A program made the position numbers and the translations under genes. Shown here piece after piece: positions 30,102 to 31,494 of a stretch of 31,494 nt of DNA. Each line of letters opens with the position of its first letter. The stretch's first letter is position 1. The notes below the pieces were generated by a model that saw nothing but the letters and a program-made list of their open reading frames with translations, did no database searches and was not told the origin of the DNA. Origin of the DNA: a virus. Where the stretch lies: IMG/VR virus record IMGVR_UViG_3300009499_000131, positions 1 through 31,494 of that record; one strand, 5' to 3'.

Positions 30102-30852
30102 TACTCGGAGCACCCCCTGCTTTTTTGTTTAGGGTCCGGGCGTATATGTGAGTGTCCGCGTTCTCGTACCCTAATTTGTCCTTAACCAGAAACTCGTTGC
30201 CGGTAACATCCAACAAATACATTCCAAATGTATGCCTGAATGTGCGCGGGCTCAGTCTGGTTTTGAGCGTTCCATTTTTACGGTAAAGCCATATCCCCGC
30301 CCCTATCCCAATCACCTTGACCTTGCCATATACAGACTGCCTGGTCATCTTCTTTCTCTGCTCGTTGCGAAACAAAAGACTCTCTAAGCTGTGTCCTCTA
30401 TGGTAAAGCCTTACATATTCACCCAGCCTCTTCTTAAGGTACTCCGATATCCTGATGGTCCGGTCCTTTTGGCCCTTACCATCCACTATCTCAATCTCTA
30501 ATTTACCGTGATACGATGGTAGGCTGCTTAGTCTTAGGTTACAGAGTTCAGAAGCCCTCATCCCCGTCTCTAACAACAGGACAACTATCATCTCGTTTCT
30601 CACCGCCCGGTTCAGGGTCCTGCTCTCTTTGGCCTTGATAAATTTTAGTATCTTGGCTACCTGCTCCAACGATAGATAGTCGGTCGGCTTCAAATACTTT
30701 TTGGGTTTTCTTTTCTTCCGGCACTTGGCCTGGTAATGGGCGTGCCTTCGCTCCTCGGCCATACGGACAACATCTCTGCTCAAAGGATCCTCGCTGTGCC
30801 GCCTGGCATATTCCTGGAGCTGCTGTCTGGTTAATATTTTCTTGCGATTCAT
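30094..30852 (-). CDS. Tyrosine recombinase, upstream member of a tandem pair, atypical active site
   Basis: 252 residues. R99 in GMRASEL, R206 and H207 in TFRHTFG and Y237 in THIYAR are present. The first His of the HxxR motif is Arg and the later His of LGH is Tyr (LGYEN). It may be a weak or structural partner of the downstream enzyme. The N-terminus (about 60 residues, basic) is short for a core-binding domain. It is distinct from the integrase at the left end and shares little sequence with it. Confidence 0.82.
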   Translation of the reverse strand: MNRKKILTRQQLQEYARRHSEDPLSRDVVRMAEERRHAHYQAKCRKKRKPKKYLKPTDYLSLEQVAKILKFIKAKESRTLNRAVRNEMIVVLLLETGMRASELCNLRLSSLPSYHGKLEIEIVDGKGQKDRTIRISEYLKKRLGEYVRLYHRGHSLESLLFRNEQRKKMTRQSVYGKVKVIGIGAGIWLYRKNGTLKTRLSPRTFRHTFGMYLLDVTGNEFLVKDKLGYENADTHIYARTLNKKAGGAPSNE

Positions 30853-30999
30853 AACCTATGCTCTCCTTTCTTTGCCGCCATAATGTAACGCTTTAACTTC
30901 CAAATTGTGCGATATAGTCCTATTATACCCTTTTCAAAATTGCCCTCAAAATTCTGCACTCTAAAGGGTGTTTCGAGACACTCTGTAAAATTAACTGTA

Positions 31000-31230
31000 T
31001 TAGGATGAGACATTTTGTTTCCTGTAATATTTCCTTTGGTTTTCACGGTTGGTTTTTCGGCGGCGTCTCTTAGAGCAATCATCGCAATATCTTTGTCTAT
31101 ACCGCAACCGCTCACAACCACAATCGGGACACTCTCTCAGTAAAAACCGACTCTGCTTTTCAATCCTGTGAGTATTTCTCGGTGTCGCATGGTGCGGCTG
31201 ATTTCCCCAATCGCCAATAAGTTCAATCAT
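31000..31230 (-). CDS. Small zinc-ribbon protein
   Basis: 76 residues from ATG 31230 (AAGGA about 10 nt upstream). RECPDCGCERLRYRQRYCDDCSKRRRRK carries two C-x2-C knuckles (CPDC and CDDC) of a zinc ribbon, followed by a basic tail with NRENQRKYYRKQN. It is the first gene of the right-arm operon, directly behind the bipartite site. Possibly a DNA- or RNA-binding regulator. The 30853-30999 stretch after it holds no clear gene, only a weak overlapping frame ending in the recombinase start. Confidence 0.6.
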   Translation of the reverse strand: MIELIGDWGNQPHHATPRNTHRIEKQSRFLLRECPDCGCERLRYRQRYCDDCSKRRRRKTNRENQRKYYRKQNVSS

Positions 31231-31252
31231 ATTCTTTCATCCTTTTCCCTAT

Positions 31253-31331
31253 TGTCGCTCCGGCTAATTTTGGGCAGTTTAGCTATAGTGACACTAAGAA
31301 AAACGCAAAGTCTTTACCTAAGTCCTTTATT
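31253..31331 (-). promoter_or_regulatory. Bipartite site, copy 2, at the comF junction
   Basis: Blocks 31253-31276 and 31307-31331 match 25308-25331 and 25362-25386 with identical 30 bp spacing. Copy 2 lies 22 bp upstream of the zinc-ribbon gene. On the minus strand the spacer contains GTGTCACTATAG, a possible -10 region. The second block ends only about 30 bp from the comF -10 box, so the element boundary must lie in or next to this site. Confidence 0.55.
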
Positions 31332-31361
31332 GACAACGGTCTTAATCGGTGTTACTGTCTA

Positions 31362-31377
31362 TATAATTGCTGGCGTG
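31362..31377 (+). promoter_or_regulatory. comF -10 box and predicted leaderless start
   Basis: TATAAT at 31362-31367, then 7 nt to GTG 31375. Transcription from this box would begin at or next to the start codon. No ribosome binding site is seen. A TTGACA at 31330 is too far away (26 bp) to be its -35 box. Confidence 0.4.
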
Positions 31378-31494
31378 AATACAACAAAGCCAAAACGAGC
31401 TTTTAACTTTGCTTTGCAGGGCTTAAACCAGCTTCTTTGGCCGGCAGTGTGTATCAATTGCGGCGAAAACATCTGTGAAACAGATAACAACCTG
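31375..31494 (+). CDS. comF: ComF-like phosphoribosyltransferase-family protein (5' part)
   Basis: 40 codons from GTG 31375 to the window edge. LLWPAVCINCGENIC with C26, C29 and C34 fits the N-terminal zinc-binding segment of ComF (LLxPxxCxxCG). ComF helps DNA uptake during competence; its C-terminal PRTase domain lies beyond the window. It is a host gene divergent from folC and marks the right flank. The start is uncertain because no ribosome binding site is seen. The frame is open further upstream to TTG 31330. Confidence 0.75.
   Translation, partial: MNTTKPKRAFNFALQGLNQLLWPAVCINCGENICETDNNL

Noticed and set aside
30849-31121. 90-codon minus-strand frame overlapping the recombinase start as ATGA
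   Set aside because: Overlaps the better supported zinc-ribbon gene by about 120 bp in another frame and shows no family pattern.
31281-31300. T7-like promoter (CACTATAG on the minus strand)
   Set aside because: Only the last eight bases fit, the second copy of the site lacks them, and no phage RNA polymerase gene is present.
1-31494. CRISPR arrays, tRNA or rRNA genes
   Set aside because: No regularly spaced 25-40 bp repeats and no tRNA-like cloverleaf were seen; the short iterons are far too close together for CRISPR.

Overview
The window is a roughly 30 kb integrated phage-like element sitting between two divergent host genes. A 3'-truncated folC lies at the left edge (minus strand), and the first 40 codons of a comF-like gene lie at the right edge (plus strand). 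The FolC sequence, with its basic N-terminal extension and GTKGKGST P-loop, and the style of the integrase look most like Planctomycetota. That host call is from recognition only and is tentative.

Left arm (about 1.3-11.1 kb, all minus strand): a tyrosine integrase, a structured leader, an AlpA-like excisionase, a DnaB helicase, a lambda-O-like replication protein whose gene contains 12 iteron-like GCTGA(C/T) motifs beside a T-rich tract, a RuvC-like resolvase, a conserved phage protein with an SSB-like acidic tail, small winged-helix proteins, a protein with an OmpR-type winged helix, and a MutS domain I fused to a winged helix. Several start and stop codons overlap as ATGA, so this is probably one long early operon. 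A divergent switch region at 11.1-11.8 kb carries a small two-helix membrane protein and a small HTH repressor. The repressor's promoter is bracketed by a 9 bp inverted repeat and predicts a leaderless mRNA.

Cargo region (about 11.8-15.5 kb, plus strand): a degenerate stretch with repeats and gene debris, then three widely spaced genes encoding a HEPN-like protein (Rx4H motif), a YaaC-like protein and a PIN-like protein. HEPN and PIN folds are typical of RNA-targeting toxin and defence proteins, so this is a candidate defence island.

Right arm (about 15.7-31.2 kb, minus strand): a zinc-ribbon protein, two tandem tyrosine recombinases, two small HTH proteins, a two-ORF gene joined by a dnaX-like A AAA AAG slippery site, a cupin-like phage protein, two virion-like proteins, and finally a 3193-residue polyvalent protein. 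That protein combines an adenine-type DNA methyltransferase, a Strawberry-notch/DarB-like SF2 helicase, an HExxH metallopeptidase and a C-terminal LPD38-like region. Such proteins are known or thought to enter the new host with phage DNA and protect it.

No terminase, portal, capsid or tail genes are recognisable. The element is therefore either a satellite carrying its own putative ejection and anti-defence module, or a prophage that lost its head and tail genes. Two copies of a bipartite site with exactly conserved spacing, upstream of the polyvalent gene and at the comF junction, are either duplicated promoters or recombination sites. They leave the exact element boundary open.
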